64,000 bases of DNA from Hungatella hathewayi (GCA_025149285.1 CP102274.1:2433501-2497500), one strand, 5' to 3'; shown: positions 38,659 through 48,101, counted from the stretch's first letter. The notes: generated from the letters alone by a model not told the origin. A program made the numbers and translations.

Positions 38659-41082
38659 ATGAAAAGAAACAGCGATATTTTCAATCAGGTGATTCGTTTT
38701 ATTGTGTATCACGGGAAGATCATTGAGAAGATTTTCCTGGTAACCACAATTCTCTGTGCCGTTTGTTTCCCGTTTGTGGGGGTGAATTACGATCTGAGCA
38801 AATATCTGCCGGATTTTGCACCGACAAAGCAGGCGCTGGATGTGATGGAGGCGGAGTTTGGTTATCCCGGCATGGCGCGTGTTATGGTAAAAGACGTATC
38901 TCTGCAGGAGGCGAAACGCATCCGGGAAGAGATATCTGCGGTTGACGGGGTAGATCTGGTTCTCGGTTCTGACGTCTCGACCGATGTCTACATGGGAACA
39001 CCGTTTCTGAGTGAAAGCATGACGGAATTCATCGGCGTCGATTTGCTTGCAATCGACGATTACTATAAAGACGGGAACGCCCTGATGGACATTGTCTTTG
39101 AAGATAAAGACGGGGAGCCGCGTACCAATGCGGCCATCGAGGAAATCTACCGGATCGTCGGTAAGGACCGGGGATGCTTTTCCGGAAGCGCCATATCCAG
39201 CAAGGAACGGGAGGCTTCGATCACAAGAGAGATCGCCATGGCGATTGCCATGTCAATCGTGATTATATGGCTGATCCTGACGCTGACCACCACGTCGTGG
39301 ATGGAGCCGTTTCTCTTTATTTTCGTGATGATCGTGGCGATTGTACTGAATATGGGGTCGAATATTATTTTTGGAACGATATCCTTCTTTACTTTCTCCA
39401 CAGCGGCTATTTTGCAGCTGGCGGTATCGATGGACTATTCTATTTTCCTGCTTCATACCTTTACAGCATTGAAAAACAGGGGCATGGAAATCCATGAGGC
39501 GATGGTGGAGGCGATCAGGGAATCCTGCAGTTCGATTCTCGCCAGCGGGGTGACCACCATTGTGGGATTTATCGTTATCGCGTTTATGCGGTTTACCATA
39601 GGAAAGGACGTGGGATTTGTACTCGCAAAGGGAATCATATGCAGCCTTTTAACGGTGCTTCTGCTGATGCCCACACTGATTCTCCGGTTTGACGATAAGA
39701 TTGTGAAAACGGCGCATAAGCCGCTTATCGCTTCTTTCGATGGATTTGCACGGGCCATGTACCGGATCAGGATTCCGGTGTTCCTTTTGGCGGCGCTCTT
39801 AGCAGTGCCCTGTTATTTCGGGCAGGGTATGAATCACTTCCTGTACGGCGACGATGCGATCGGTGCGGGACCGGGAACGCGGGTTTACGAAGACACGCAG
39901 GAGATTGACCGTCTGTTTAAAAAGTCCAACATGACGATCTGCATCGTGCCGAACGGTTCCGGCGTGACGGAAAAGGAACTGTCAAAGGAACTGGAGAACC
40001 TGGATTTTGTCAATTATGTGATTTCCATGTCAGGAACCATGCCTGACGGAATACCGGAAAGCTTCCTTCCTGATGATTTGACGAGCCAGCTGCGGGGCGA
40101 TGTTTATGCCAGAATGCTGATTTCCATGAATACCTTACAGGAGAGCGACTATGCGTTTGAGTGCAGTGCCAGACTGGAGGAGATTGTACATAAGTATTAT
40201 CCTGACAATTCCTACGTGATCGGGATGACGCCCACAACCATTGACATCAGGGATATTCTGACAGAGGATTACAATCATGTATCTCTGCTGTCTCTGGCTG
40301 GTGTGGCACTTGTCGTATTTCTGACATTCCGCTCGGTCCTGGTGCCGATTCTGGTGATTGTGCCGATCGAAGTTGCCATCTATTTAAACATGACGCTGCC
40401 CTATGTGATGGGGGACACCATGATCTATATCGGCTATATCATCGTCAGCTGTCTGCAGCTGGGGGCTACCATCGATTACTCGATTCTGATGACAAACAAC
40501 TACCTGGCGTTTCGAAAGGAAAAGGGACGCCGCGAGGCTGCCGTTGCCGCTGTCAATAAGAGTACGCTTTCAATCATGACATCGGGCGGTATTCTGATGG
40601 TGGTAGGATATCTGCTGTATTTTACTTCGTCCATACAGGCGATTTCCCAGGTAGGGCGTCTGGTGGGACGCGGGGCTTTCCTGAGCGTGACACTGGTACT
40701 GTCTCTGCTTCCGGCGCTCTTATCCGCATTTGATAAGCAGATCAAACGGCAGCAGGAGCGGGCGGATGCACGGAAAGAGAGAAGGCGGAACCGTCTGGCG
40801 GCAGCAAAAAACCTGACAACAGGGAAAAGTCTGCCGGGAGCGAAGCGTGTGACGGAAGAGAAGGAACTGACGGAAGAGAAGGAGTTATCGGAAGAGAAGG
40901 AGTTATCGGAAGAGAAGGAGTTATCGGAAGAGAAGGAGTTACCGGAAGAGGCAGGTCTTACGACAGATGTGAGCCCGACATTTGCAGATGGAAAATGCGG
41001 GCAGAAAGAAGGTTCCGCGCAGGCGGAGGCAGAAGAGCCGGAGCAGAAGGAAAAGGGAGATGACAGCCATGAGAAAGAGTAA
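38659..41082 (+). CDS. MmpL/RND-family transporter
   Basis: ATG at 38659 with AGGTGGG upstream gives 807 residues. Two MMPL halves, each with a first membrane helix, an extracytoplasmic domain and a five-helix bundle, add to about 12 helices (SMDYSIFLLHTFTALK in half one; GATIDYSILMTNNYLAFRKE in half two). A cytoplasmic tail of about 110 residues contains an acidic/basic hexapeptide repeat. MmpL proteins export lipids or hydrophobic compounds by proton motive force. It is cotranscribed with a secreted coiled-coil protein and faced by a TetR gene; substrate unknown. Confidence 0.9.
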   Translation: MKRNSDIFNQVIRFIVYHGKIIEKIFLVTTILCAVCFPFVGVNYDLSKYLPDFAPTKQALDVMEAEFGYPGMARVMVKDVSLQEAKRIREEISAVDGVDLVLGSDVSTDVYMGTPFLSESMTEFIGVDLLAIDDYYKDGNALMDIVFEDKDGEPRTNAAIEEIYRIVGKDRGCFSGSAISSKEREASITREIAMAIAMSIVIIWLILTLTTTSWMEPFLFIFVMIVAIVLNMGSNIIFGTISFFTFSTAAILQLAVSMDYSIFLLHTFTALKNRGMEIHEAMVEAIRESCSSILASGVTTIVGFIVIAFMRFTIGKDVGFVLAKGIICSLLTVLLLMPTLILRFDDKIVKTAHKPLIASFDGFARAMYRIRIPVFLLAALLAVPCYFGQGMNHFLYGDDAIGAGPGTRVYEDTQEIDRLFKKSNMTICIVPNGSGVTEKELSKELENLDFVNYVISMSGTMPDGIPESFLPDDLTSQLRGDVYARMLISMNTLQESDYAFECSARLEEIVHKYYPDNSYVIGMTPTTIDIRDILTEDYNHVSLLSLAGVALVVFLTFRSVLVPILVIVPIEVAIYLNMTLPYVMGDTMIYIGYIIVSCLQLGATIDYSILMTNNYLAFRKEKGRREAAVAAVNKSTLSIMTSGGILMVVGYLLYFTSSIQAISQVGRLVGRGAFLSVTLVLSLLPALLSAFDKQIKRQQERADARKERRRNRLAAAKNLTTGKSLPGAKRVTEEKELTEEKELSEEKELSEEKELSEEKELPEEAGLTTDVSPTFADGKCGQKEGSAQAEAEEPEQKEKGDDSHEKE
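40852..40950 (+). repeat. 18-bp in-frame tandem repeat in the MmpL tail
   Basis: Five and a half copies of an 18-bp unit of the form (A/T/C)CGGAAGAGAAGGAGTTA encode the hexapeptide EEKEL(S/T). Three central units are identical, so copy number may vary between strains. Confidence 0.9.
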
Positions 41083-43312
41083 ACGGATTTCAGCGTTTGT
41101 TTTAGCAGCCGTGCTTGCGTGCGGTCCGTCCATGGAGGCGGGAGCGGCGGCAGACACTCCGGTCTGTGATGAAACGCTCTATATCACGATGGATCCCTAC
41201 GGGGAGATTAAGGAGAGCAGTGTCGTAAAAAGCTACACGATGAACGGAAGCAGCCGGATTGTTGATTATGGAACGTACAACCGGATTACCAATATGACGG
41301 ATCACTCCGAGCCTGTGACGGAGCAGGACGGAAAGCTTACATTTAATTTGGAAAATCCGGAGGACCGGTTCTATTTTGAAGGCGGTACGGAGACCACAAA
41401 GGAAGAGCTTCCCTGGAATATTTTAGTGAGTTACCGCTTAAACGGGCTGGAAAAGAAGGCGGAAGAACTCTGCGGCGCAGCCGGACTGGTGGAAGTGAAT
41501 GTAGATCTGACGCCGAATAAAGGTGTGTCGGATTATTACCGCAATAACATGGTTCTGATGGCCGGAACCGTTGTAGACATGGATAAGAATTTAAGCCTCG
41601 AAGCGGAAGGGGCTCAGGTTCAGGCAATGGGCAATTTAAATGCGGTTATATTTTTCGCACTGCCGGGGGAAGAGCAGCATTATTCGATTCGGATCGGTAC
41701 AGATGATTTCTCTTTCAGTGGAGTTGTTTTTACCATGGTGCCGCTGACTGCGTCCCAGCTTGACAAGGTGGGAGATTTGCGTAAGGCGAAGACGACCCTG
41801 GAGGATTCCGCGGATGCCATCAGTGACAGTCTGGACACACTGTTTGATACGTTTGATGGCATGCAGAAAAGTGTGGAAGATTCAGCTGACGGTCTCAGGG
41901 GACTCGATCACAGCCGTCAGCTGTTCGCAGATTCCAAGGGAAAGGTGTACGCCGATGCAGACGAAGCGCTGGCAGGTTTAAATGAGCTGACCCGGCAGTT
42001 TGAACCGTTCTCCGGACATATGAGGGAGGCGGAAAAGTATCTCGATACCATGAATTCCCATGTCAATGAACTGACTGGGCATCTCGATGATCTGTCGCCG
42101 GATCTGGAGGACATGAAGGCGACCATGCGGGATCTTCGGGATGATTTACGGGGGATCAGCTCCATGCTAAACAGTCCACAGGTGGATTTAGGAGCCCAGG
42201 CGTTTTTACAGCTGATGGAAAAGACGAAAACGGATCTGGAGATCTTTAAGCAGTCGCAGGCCAAACTGGATGGCGGCGTGAGTGCGCTGGCACCGGCTCT
42301 TGCGGGGCTGCTTGCACAGGTCGGAGGACTGGGTGGAAAAAAAGCGGAATATTTCAGTGAAGACAGTCTGGAAGATTTTATCGATGAGATGGAGAGTGCG
42401 GGTGTGGATCTGGGAGATGAGGATGAGGTGGCTTCCTATCTGCGCAATGAGCTGGGGATGGCTGCGGATGAAATCGACGCACTCATGAGATACGCTTCTC
42501 AGGCTCTGTATGAGACTGCCACAGCGTCCCAGCCAGACACTGGAAATATCGCCGCCGCAGCCCGGGCGATCGTTGAAGGCTTCCATGGTACCGCCGGGAA
42601 CACCGGACTGATTACAGATATACAGACCATGATCGGACAGACGGAAGTTCTTCTTAAAGCCGCGGCCTCCCAGAAAGGGAATGCGGTGGGTATGCTGCAG
42701 AATACCGCGGACATGGCCCATCTGGCAGCCAGTATGTGCAACACACTGGACGATATTATTTCCGATGCAGACAGTCTGACGAAGACGGTCAATTATTATC
42801 ACGAGGGTACGCTGGAGACTCTGCGTGATCTGGGAAGTATGACAGATGCCGCAGCCGGAAGTTTAAAATCTCTGACCGTGTTCTGTACTTCCTTTGAAAA
42901 TCAGCTGAAAACAGTCGGCGATTCCTTAAACTCCAGTACCCAGAAGACATTAAACGGCCTTGCAGGAACGCTGGATGGATTGGGAAACGGACTGGATCAG
43001 ACGGATGTGCTTAAAAATGCCAAAGACACCATCAAAACGGTGATCGACGATAAATGGGATGAGTATACCACAAAGGATACGACCATCTTAAATATTGATA
43101 TGGACGCGAAGCCCGTATCGCTGACATCGGATAAGAACCCGTCTCCGCGTACGGTACAGATTATTCTGAGGACCAGTGAGATCAGGGAAAAAGATAAAAG
43201 TAACGCTGCCGAGGTGGATGAAAGTTACCACCCGGAGGGAAATGTATTCCACCGGATCGCCAGTATCTTTACCCGGATCTGGAAGATGATTACATCGCTG
43301 TTTCAAAAATAA
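41069..43312 (+). CDS. Large secreted coiled-coil protein
   Basis: ATG at 41069 has GGGAG at 9 nt and overlaps the transporter stop by 14 bp. The 747-residue product has a signal peptide (about residues 1-27), a beta-rich domain to about 240 and then a long helical region with heptad-like repeats of Leu, Asp and Ser (residues about 240-690). A short basic, amphipathic C-terminal helix (RIASIFTRIWKMITSLF) may touch the membrane. Its layout recalls YhgE/Pip-type partners of envelope transporters. Probably the extracytoplasmic partner of the MmpL pump; no enzyme motif is seen. Confidence 0.75.
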   Translation: MRKSKRISAFVLAAVLACGPSMEAGAAADTPVCDETLYITMDPYGEIKESSVVKSYTMNGSSRIVDYGTYNRITNMTDHSEPVTEQDGKLTFNLENPEDRFYFEGGTETTKEELPWNILVSYRLNGLEKKAEELCGAAGLVEVNVDLTPNKGVSDYYRNNMVLMAGTVVDMDKNLSLEAEGAQVQAMGNLNAVIFFALPGEEQHYSIRIGTDDFSFSGVVFTMVPLTASQLDKVGDLRKAKTTLEDSADAISDSLDTLFDTFDGMQKSVEDSADGLRGLDHSRQLFADSKGKVYADADEALAGLNELTRQFEPFSGHMREAEKYLDTMNSHVNELTGHLDDLSPDLEDMKATMRDLRDDLRGISSMLNSPQVDLGAQAFLQLMEKTKTDLEIFKQSQAKLDGGVSALAPALAGLLAQVGGLGGKKAEYFSEDSLEDFIDEMESAGVDLGDEDEVASYLRNELGMAADEIDALMRYASQALYETATASQPDTGNIAAAARAIVEGFHGTAGNTGLITDIQTMIGQTEVLLKAAASQKGNAVGMLQNTADMAHLAASMCNTLDDIISDADSLTKTVNYYHEGTLETLRDLGSMTDAAAGSLKSLTVFCTSFENQLKTVGDSLNSSTQKTLNGLAGTLDGLGNGLDQTDVLKNAKDTIKTVIDDKWDEYTTKDTTILNIDMDAKPVSLTSDKNPSPRTVQIILRTSEIREKDKSNAAEVDESYHPEGNVFHRIASIFTRIWKMITSLFQK

Positions 43313-43340
43313 AGAGTTGTAAAGCATAGAAAATTGTGAA

Positions 43341-43372
43341 AAAGGTTCCGGATTGCTGCAGGGGCCTTTTTT
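43341..43372 (+). terminator. Terminator of the MmpL operon
   Basis: AAAGGTTCC (43341-43349) with GGGGCCTTT (43361-43369), two G-U pairs, then T run. Confidence 0.65.
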
Positions 43373-43492
43373 GCGTTTTAAGGTAAGAGGAAAGCGTTCC
43401 TGTCACACAGGAATATGATGAGAGGATATTGTATTTTACAGGAAAACATGGCATACTACCGGTAAAACAGTGGAAAAGAACAGGAGAATGAT

Positions 43493-44083
43493 ATGTGCGG
43501 ACGATATTATGTAGACGATGAGACGGCGCGGGAGATCGAAAAATTAGTGGAAACAGTCAATGACAAGCTTCGTCTGGAACGGCTGGGCAGGGATATCCAT
43601 CCCACGGATGAGGCGCCGGTCCTTGCTGCAGGAAACCACGAAATGAAACTGGAATGGCAGCACTGGGGCTTCCCGGGATTTCAGGGAAAGGGGGTAATCT
43701 TTAATGCCAGGTCTGAGACGGTGCTGGAAAAGAAGATGTTTCGTGAGAGTGTCCTGCATCGAAGAATCATCATTCCCTGTACCTGGTTTTATGAGTGGAA
43801 CCGGAAAAAGGAGAGGGTGACATTTTACAGGGAAGACGCACCGGTAATCTTTCTGGCTGGTTTTTACAATGTATTTGGAGACGAAAAACGCTTCACGGTT
43901 TTGACGACGGAAGCAAATCAGTCAATGGTCAGCACCCATGACCGGATGCCTCTTATCATTGAGCATGATCAGATCAAAGACTGGGTGATGGATGATACGA
44001 AGTTCAGCGGAATGCTGAAGCAGACGCCGGTGCTGCTGGAGACGAAACAGGAATACAGCCAGCAGGAACTGAAATTTTTATAG
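43493..44083 (+). CDS. SOS response-associated peptidase family protein (SRAP/YedK)
   Basis: The 196-residue protein starts MCGRYY, giving the catalytic Cys2 after Met removal. The conserved NARSETV, WFYEW and THDRMPLI (His) motifs of SRAP proteins follow. YedK/HMCES covalently protects abasic sites in single-stranded DNA through Cys2. AGGAG precedes the ATG. It is a single-gene unit, and no LexA box is evident by eye. Confidence 0.92.
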   Translation: MCGRYYVDDETAREIEKLVETVNDKLRLERLGRDIHPTDEAPVLAAGNHEMKLEWQHWGFPGFQGKGVIFNARSETVLEKKMFRESVLHRRIIIPCTWFYEWNRKKERVTFYREDAPVIFLAGFYNVFGDEKRFTVLTTEANQSMVSTHDRMPLIIEHDQIKDWVMDDTKFSGMLKQTPVLLETKQEYSQQELKFL

Positions 44084-44235
44084 TAATTACTCCCCTTCAG
44101 TAGTTCCTTCTCAGATCAGTTAGCAAACGATTTTTCAGAGAATTGTAAAGAAACAGAAATAGATAATCTGTTGAAAATATGATAGGATAGTAATATCTGA
44201 AATATGACAGTGATCCGAGACGGGAGGAATGGAGT

Positions 44236-45006
44236 ATGTGGACAAGAGCAGAGTTAAAGGACAGGGCAAAGAATGACCTCAGGCCGTATTACTGGTATGG
44301 CGTTCTGGTGTGTTTCATCGCCGGAATACTGGGAGCAGGAAGCTCCGGCGGAGGCGTGAGTATCAGCACAGGCAGCAGGGCGAGCGAGAATTCATATTCT
44401 ATCGGCAGTATCCGGGATGGACGCCATGCCGCGGTTTTTTTGTTGATTTTAGGGATTTTTCTGGTAGTCTTCATCATTGCCGTTGCAGTCGGTGTTTTTG
44501 TAAGCAACGTTGTAGCAGTAGGTAAACTGCGCTATTTTATGGACAGTGCAGTTATGCAGCAGTCAGCCGGAATCGGCCGTATTTTCTTCGCGTTTGGCGG
44601 AGGAAACTATTTAAACGTTGTAAAGACCATGTTTTTAAAGGGGCTCTTTGAAGGGCTGTGGTCGTTGCTGCTTGTAATCCCCGGCATTTATAAGCACTAT
44701 GAGTATTATATGATTCCCTATCTGCTGGCGGATAATCCGGAGATGGACAGGCACGAGGCATTCCGCCTCAGCAAAGAGATGATGGACGGCAACAAGTTTA
44801 ATACCTTTGTACTGGAACTGTCCTTTATTGGCTGGTATTTGCTGGGAATGCTGCTTTGCTGTATCGGCGGCATCTTTGTTAATCCGTACTATGAAATGAC
44901 CTTTGTGGAGCTTTACTGGGTTTTGCGTGATCAGGTGATGGGGCCGCGGCCAACAGAAGCCATGGATCAGAATGTATGTGCTGACGCGTACTACCGGGAA
45001 ATATAA
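44236..45006 (+). CDS. DUF975 membrane protein
   Basis: A 256-residue protein starting MWTRAELKDRAKNDLRPYYWYG, the typical DUF975 opening. About four to five membrane helices follow (about residues 20-37, 65-92, 130-150, 190-212), with the family motif GIYKHYEYYMIPYLLADNPE and HEAFRLSKEMMDGNK. Function of the family is unknown. GGAGG precedes the ATG; single-gene unit. Confidence 0.85.
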   Translation: MWTRAELKDRAKNDLRPYYWYGVLVCFIAGILGAGSSGGGVSISTGSRASENSYSIGSIRDGRHAAVFLLILGIFLVVFIIAVAVGVFVSNVVAVGKLRYFMDSAVMQQSAGIGRIFFAFGGGNYLNVVKTMFLKGLFEGLWSLLLVIPGIYKHYEYYMIPYLLADNPEMDRHEAFRLSKEMMDGNKFNTFVLELSFIGWYLLGMLLCCIGGIFVNPYYEMTFVELYWVLRDQVMGPRPTEAMDQNVCADAYYREI

Positions 45007-45049
45007 TGGAATAATGGGTTATCAGTTATAACGGAATCAATCTGTTTCG

Positions 45050-45093
45050 AAAGAGGCGGGGAGGTAGAAAATACCTTACCCGTCTCTTTTGTC
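45050..45093 (+). terminator. Terminator after the DUF975 gene
   Basis: AAAGAGGCGGG (45050-45060) with CCCGTCTCTTT (45079-45089), one G-T mismatch position, then T run. Confidence 0.75.
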
Positions 45094-45175
45094 CTGTCAG
45101 ACGGATTTTCATCTGATAATAAAAGCCATCCGCCTGTGCCGGTTTGTGAAAGGGAGATAATAAAAAGCATCCGGT

Positions 45176-45637
45176 TTAGTTCGGATGCTTAAAATTAAAT
45201 TCAATTTGATTATAGTCTGCCGGATCAGATACAAAAGCTTTCCCTATCGATAGTTTTTCGTTGATTTCTCTCTGGGTTACGTAATATTCATTCCTGGCCT
45301 TCATTAGAATAGAGGCACGTGAATCCTGAGATGAGTTTTGAAACCAGTAGAGTAACAGGGATTCTTCTTCGGATAATAACTTTTCAACTACAGTTCCGGC
45401 TTCTTCGGGTCTCAATGCAGTAATGAGAGGTTGGTTAAGTTCTGGTAAATCAAAGAGATTGTAGATCGTTGTTCCCAGTGCTTTTGCTATGTTCTCCATG
45501 TAAGCGGTTTTTACATTAATGACGGTTCCATTGATGATACGGTTCAGAGTGGTAGCTGGGATACCTGTTAAAGCAGACAGCTGTGTTTTATTAATATCCT
45601 TTAGCTTCATATACATTAATATCTTATTGTTTACCAT
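45176..45637 (-). CDS. XRE-family regulator
   Basis: The 153-residue protein has an N-terminal XRE helix-turn-helix (residues about 4-62; INKTQLSALTGIPATTLNRIINGTV) and a helical C-terminal half without a recognised domain. GGAGGG precedes the start in the minus direction. It is divergent from the gene at 45845, and the palindrome at 45769-45792 between them is a candidate operator. Confidence 0.85.
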   Translation of the reverse strand: MVNNKILMYMKLKDINKTQLSALTGIPATTLNRIINGTVINVKTAYMENIAKALGTTIYNLFDLPELNQPLITALRPEEAGTVVEKLLSEEESLLLYWFQNSSQDSRASILMKARNEYYVTQREINEKLSIGKAFVSDPADYNQIEFNFKHPN

Positions 45638-45768
45638 TTGTACAACCCTCCAACAAGAATTATAGCAGAAATGGAAAAAAATGTAAATAAATGTCGAATG
45701 AAAAAGGGCAGAGAGAATTTTGATATTTTGTTAGTAATATTTGAAGTTTCTCATCCATTTGGCGGAGT

Positions 45769-45792
45769 CGTCATTATAATGTTATAATGACG
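45769..45792. promoter_or_regulatory. Palindrome with two embedded -10 elements
   Basis: Arms CGTCATTATAA (45769-45779) and TTATAATGACG (45782-45792) around TG. TATAAT appears at 45775-45780 and 45783-45788. It probably combines an operator for the neighbouring XRE protein with the promoter of 45845. Confidence 0.6.
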
Positions 45793-45844
45793 GCTAAAAA
45801 TGAAATGACAGCATACCAGAATATGCAAGAGGAGGAAATGAAAT

Positions 45845-46168
45845 ATGTCAAGTGTCAGAGGGATTTTAGAGAGAGCAAGCCTGGATAGTATGATTGCCTG
45901 CTTACTGGATGAGCCAGGACCGGTAAACGGAACGATTGAGGTAAGCGAAAGCGCTATTGAGAACAGCTACAGAGAGTTCATATTGGAACTAACACATCTT
46001 TACCCGGGTGTAAACAAAGATGATGATGAATTGTTTGATGCGGTTATAAGATTTGCATCTGTTCTTGAAGAAATCTATTTAAAAATCGGATTTATCGTTG
46101 GCAGAAAATTAGATGGAGATTTGAGGGAGGGGGAAGAAAAGCTTAAGAATATTGTAACAGCGAAGTAA
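45845..46168 (+). CDS. Small helical protein, unknown function
   Basis: A 107-residue acidic, largely helical protein (ENSYREFILELTHLYPG, then DDELFDAVIRFASVLEEIYLKIGFIVGRKL) with a strong AGGAGG site. Its size and composition resemble the DUF6809 type of Lachnospiraceae proteins, from memory only. No catalytic residues. Probably controlled by the divergent XRE protein. Confidence 0.65.
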   Translation: MSSVRGILERASLDSMIACLLDEPGPVNGTIEVSESAIENSYREFILELTHLYPGVNKDDDELFDAVIRFASVLEEIYLKIGFIVGRKLDGDLREGEEKLKNIVTAK

Positions 46169-46172
46169 CGTG

Positions 46173-46212
46173 AAAAGAACTGTTTCCTGTTTTTGGGGCA
46201 GTTCTTTTATTG
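46173..46212 (+). terminator. Terminator after the 107-residue protein gene
   Basis: AAAAGAACTG (46173-46182) pairs with CAGTTCTTTT (46199-46208). Confidence 0.8.
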
Positions 46213-46332
46213 GTGTATCCTTATCCATTAAAACTAAAAATATAGCCGGGATTTCGGTTTTGAGTTTTTTAGCCTGTACTTTCTAACTTTGTCTTTATGA
46301 ATCCTTCAACTTATCGCTTATGATGATTCGTC

Positions 46333-46614
46333 TTGGCTGTGTGTTCAAAAGAATATCCATGTCCATATCTGAATAAAAGAAATATTTTTGGTGAATACTC
46401 TTCCTATTATTATGGATATACGAGGTATTTTGCTGTGAATAACAACAGAGACAGAGTACTGTCATATACAGAAGAGTTTTCAAAAAAATACGGGTATACG
46501 CCGACAACTTTTCAAATATCAAATGAACTGTATATACCGCATGACAAGGTATCTTCTATTATAGAAGCGTTAAGAGCCGAAGGAGCAATTCAGATCAGCA
46601 GGCCGTTATCATAA
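46333..46614 (+). CDS. Possible winged-helix protein or remnant
   Basis: An open frame from TTG 46333 (or GTG 46339) to 46614, 93 codons. The last 50 residues look like a winged helix (VLSYTEEFSKKYGYTPTTFQISNELYIPHDKVSSIIEALRAEGAIQIS, shown here as overlapping short parts: YTPTTFQISNELYI and KVSSIIEALRAEGAI). No ribosome site or promoter is evident, and two stops lie directly upstream in frame, so it may be the 3' end of a decayed gene. Confidence 0.4.
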   Translation: MAVCSKEYPCPYLNKRNIFGEYSSYYYGYTRYFAVNNNRDRVLSYTEEFSKKYGYTPTTFQISNELYIPHDKVSSIIEALRAEGAIQISRPLS

Positions 46615-47126
46615 GCATCTCGAATTCGTTTTCCTGGAGAGTGGGAAAACCATGAGAAAAACTATGGGATTTGAAATGGAGGTGGCAGGAGAGTACTGTA
46701 TGGTTGGTTTGAAATTTGTAAAGGCGTGATTAATGGCTGAGGGTTTTTGGATGATGTCAGATAGGGTAACATAACAGTATAGCTGGCAGTTGTTAATAGA
46801 TGATATCGATAGAACAGTAATTTATATCATATTTTAATCGGGATACAGGAATGGAAAAGTGGTTCAGTATTGTGCAGAAGCTGTAAGCTGGAGGCGTTTT
46901 TCATTCACATTATCCCGGTTTGTGAAATATTGATAAGACTGCAATAAATGGCGTTATAGACATTACCATTATGTTTCATAAAAAAAGAATAGGTCTCCAT
47001 GCTTTGTGTTTTTCCCTGATGAAGTTTCATTGCTGATACAAGGAAAGAATCTATTGTGGCGTGGAGGTCTTTTTTTGTTTACAATAAATAAAGTTTTAAA
47101 ACAATCGGCTGAAGGGAGAATTTTAA
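46615..47126. other. Stretch without a recognisable gene
   Basis: Only short disrupted frames. The one clear structure is the hairpin at 46991-47077. Base composition is AT-rich, in keeping with decayed mobile DNA. Confidence 0.6.
46991..47077 (+). terminator. Long-loop terminator-like hairpin
   Basis: AGGTCTCCATGC (46991-47002) pairs with GCGTGGAGGTCT (47059-47070) over 12 positions with three G-U pairs, followed by a run of T. The 56-nt loop has its own short helix. Confidence 0.5.
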
Positions 47127-47291
47127 ATGAGAGAGTTGGGGAATGAAATGCAGTTAGTGGAAGAGTTTAAGCAGTATCTGGTGTTGGAGGAGAAAAGTAA
47201 AGCTACTATTGATAAATATATGCGGGATATTGTCAAATTTTTAGATTGGGAGTGGGAACCTCGGGGTTCAGGGAACGTCACCATATCCTGA
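47127..47291 (+). pseudogene. Truncated tyrosine-integrase N-terminus
   Basis: ATG at 47127 with GGGAG upstream starts MRELGNEMQLVEEFKQYLV, followed by KSKATIDKYMRDIVKFL, the pattern of a phage-integrase SAM-like N-terminal domain. The frame leaves this homology at about 47245 and stops at 47289, so only some 40 of an expected 280-300 residues remain. The break marks a deletion or insertion junction. Confidence 0.6.
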
Positions 47292-47299
47292 TTTTCACA

Positions 47300-47640
47300 A
47301 CAGATTCGGGCGATGACCATATGCTCTAAGGCACTGATGGACGGAATTGCGGCACACGTGGAACATATTGACTGTGATAAGGTCACTTCCAAGGAACTGA
47401 TGGAGATATACCGTCTGCCGGCCACGGTTAATGCGGCTAAGGTTCAGCTGCATATCGGAAACAGTGTTCCGGTCACGGCCTTTATCGAACGGCCTTTTTC
47501 GAGAATGGTAATCCGGACCAGAATCTACCAACGGAAACTTTTGAGATGGACAAGCTGAAGGCAGTCCATATGACCGCCGGCACCTGCTCTGCCATGTTCC
47601 AGAACGGATTTGCCGACTGTTAGATGGTAATCGAGAGAAC
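47300..47640 (+). pseudogene. Frameshifted unrecognised gene fragment
   Basis: One frame is open from 47313 (MTICSKALMDGIAAHVEHID) through KVTSKELMEIYRLPATVN. Near 47490-47500 a second frame takes over (FFENGNPDQNLPTETFEMDK ... MFQNGFADC) and stops at 47621. Codon use looks protein-like in both parts, so one gene with a frameshift is likely. I do not recognise the family, and no start is visible. Confidence 0.45.
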
Positions 47641-47977
47641 GTAACTGGAGGATGCAGTCTCTTTCTTGAAGAACGTGGTGGACGGAATCATAGCCTGCTC
47701 CAAACAGGCGCGTGAACTTAAGCTTTCAGCACGCTGAGGAAGTTCCTGCGTGATAGCCTTCGATGTAGAACCATTTTTACAGGCCCATCCTCAGCTTGAC
47801 TATTTGAAAGAGTTTCTGAAAAAGCGACCGTTTCACCCCCGGACTGCATTTTCGGTTTAAACAGAGTAAGGACAGTGGAACTGCTCAATAGAGACGGCAT
47901 TATATAAGAATAGTATCATGCAAAACATCATAAAATACTGCACCGTGGCTTTGCTAAAGCACCGTTATAATAGAAAT

Positions 47978-48101
47978 GGAAAAACGGCAGGAGTGCAGCA
48001 TTTTAGTGATTTTGGTGAACTGGGAAGCCTCTCAGTTTCCCTGTCTGAAAGTGGAGGCTGAACTCCTTCAGCCATGCGCCTTCCTGCTAAAACAGCTTTT
48101 T
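47978..48101 (+). ncRNA. Candidate small RNA
   Basis: Downstream of TATAAT (47966-47971) lies about 120 nt with a perfect hairpin, GGCTGAA (48056-48062) with TTCAGCC (48067-48073), complementary ends GCAGGA (47987-47992) and TCCTGC (48082-48087), and a closing T6. No ORF fits. No -35 is evident and no known RNA family is recognised. Confidence 0.3.
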
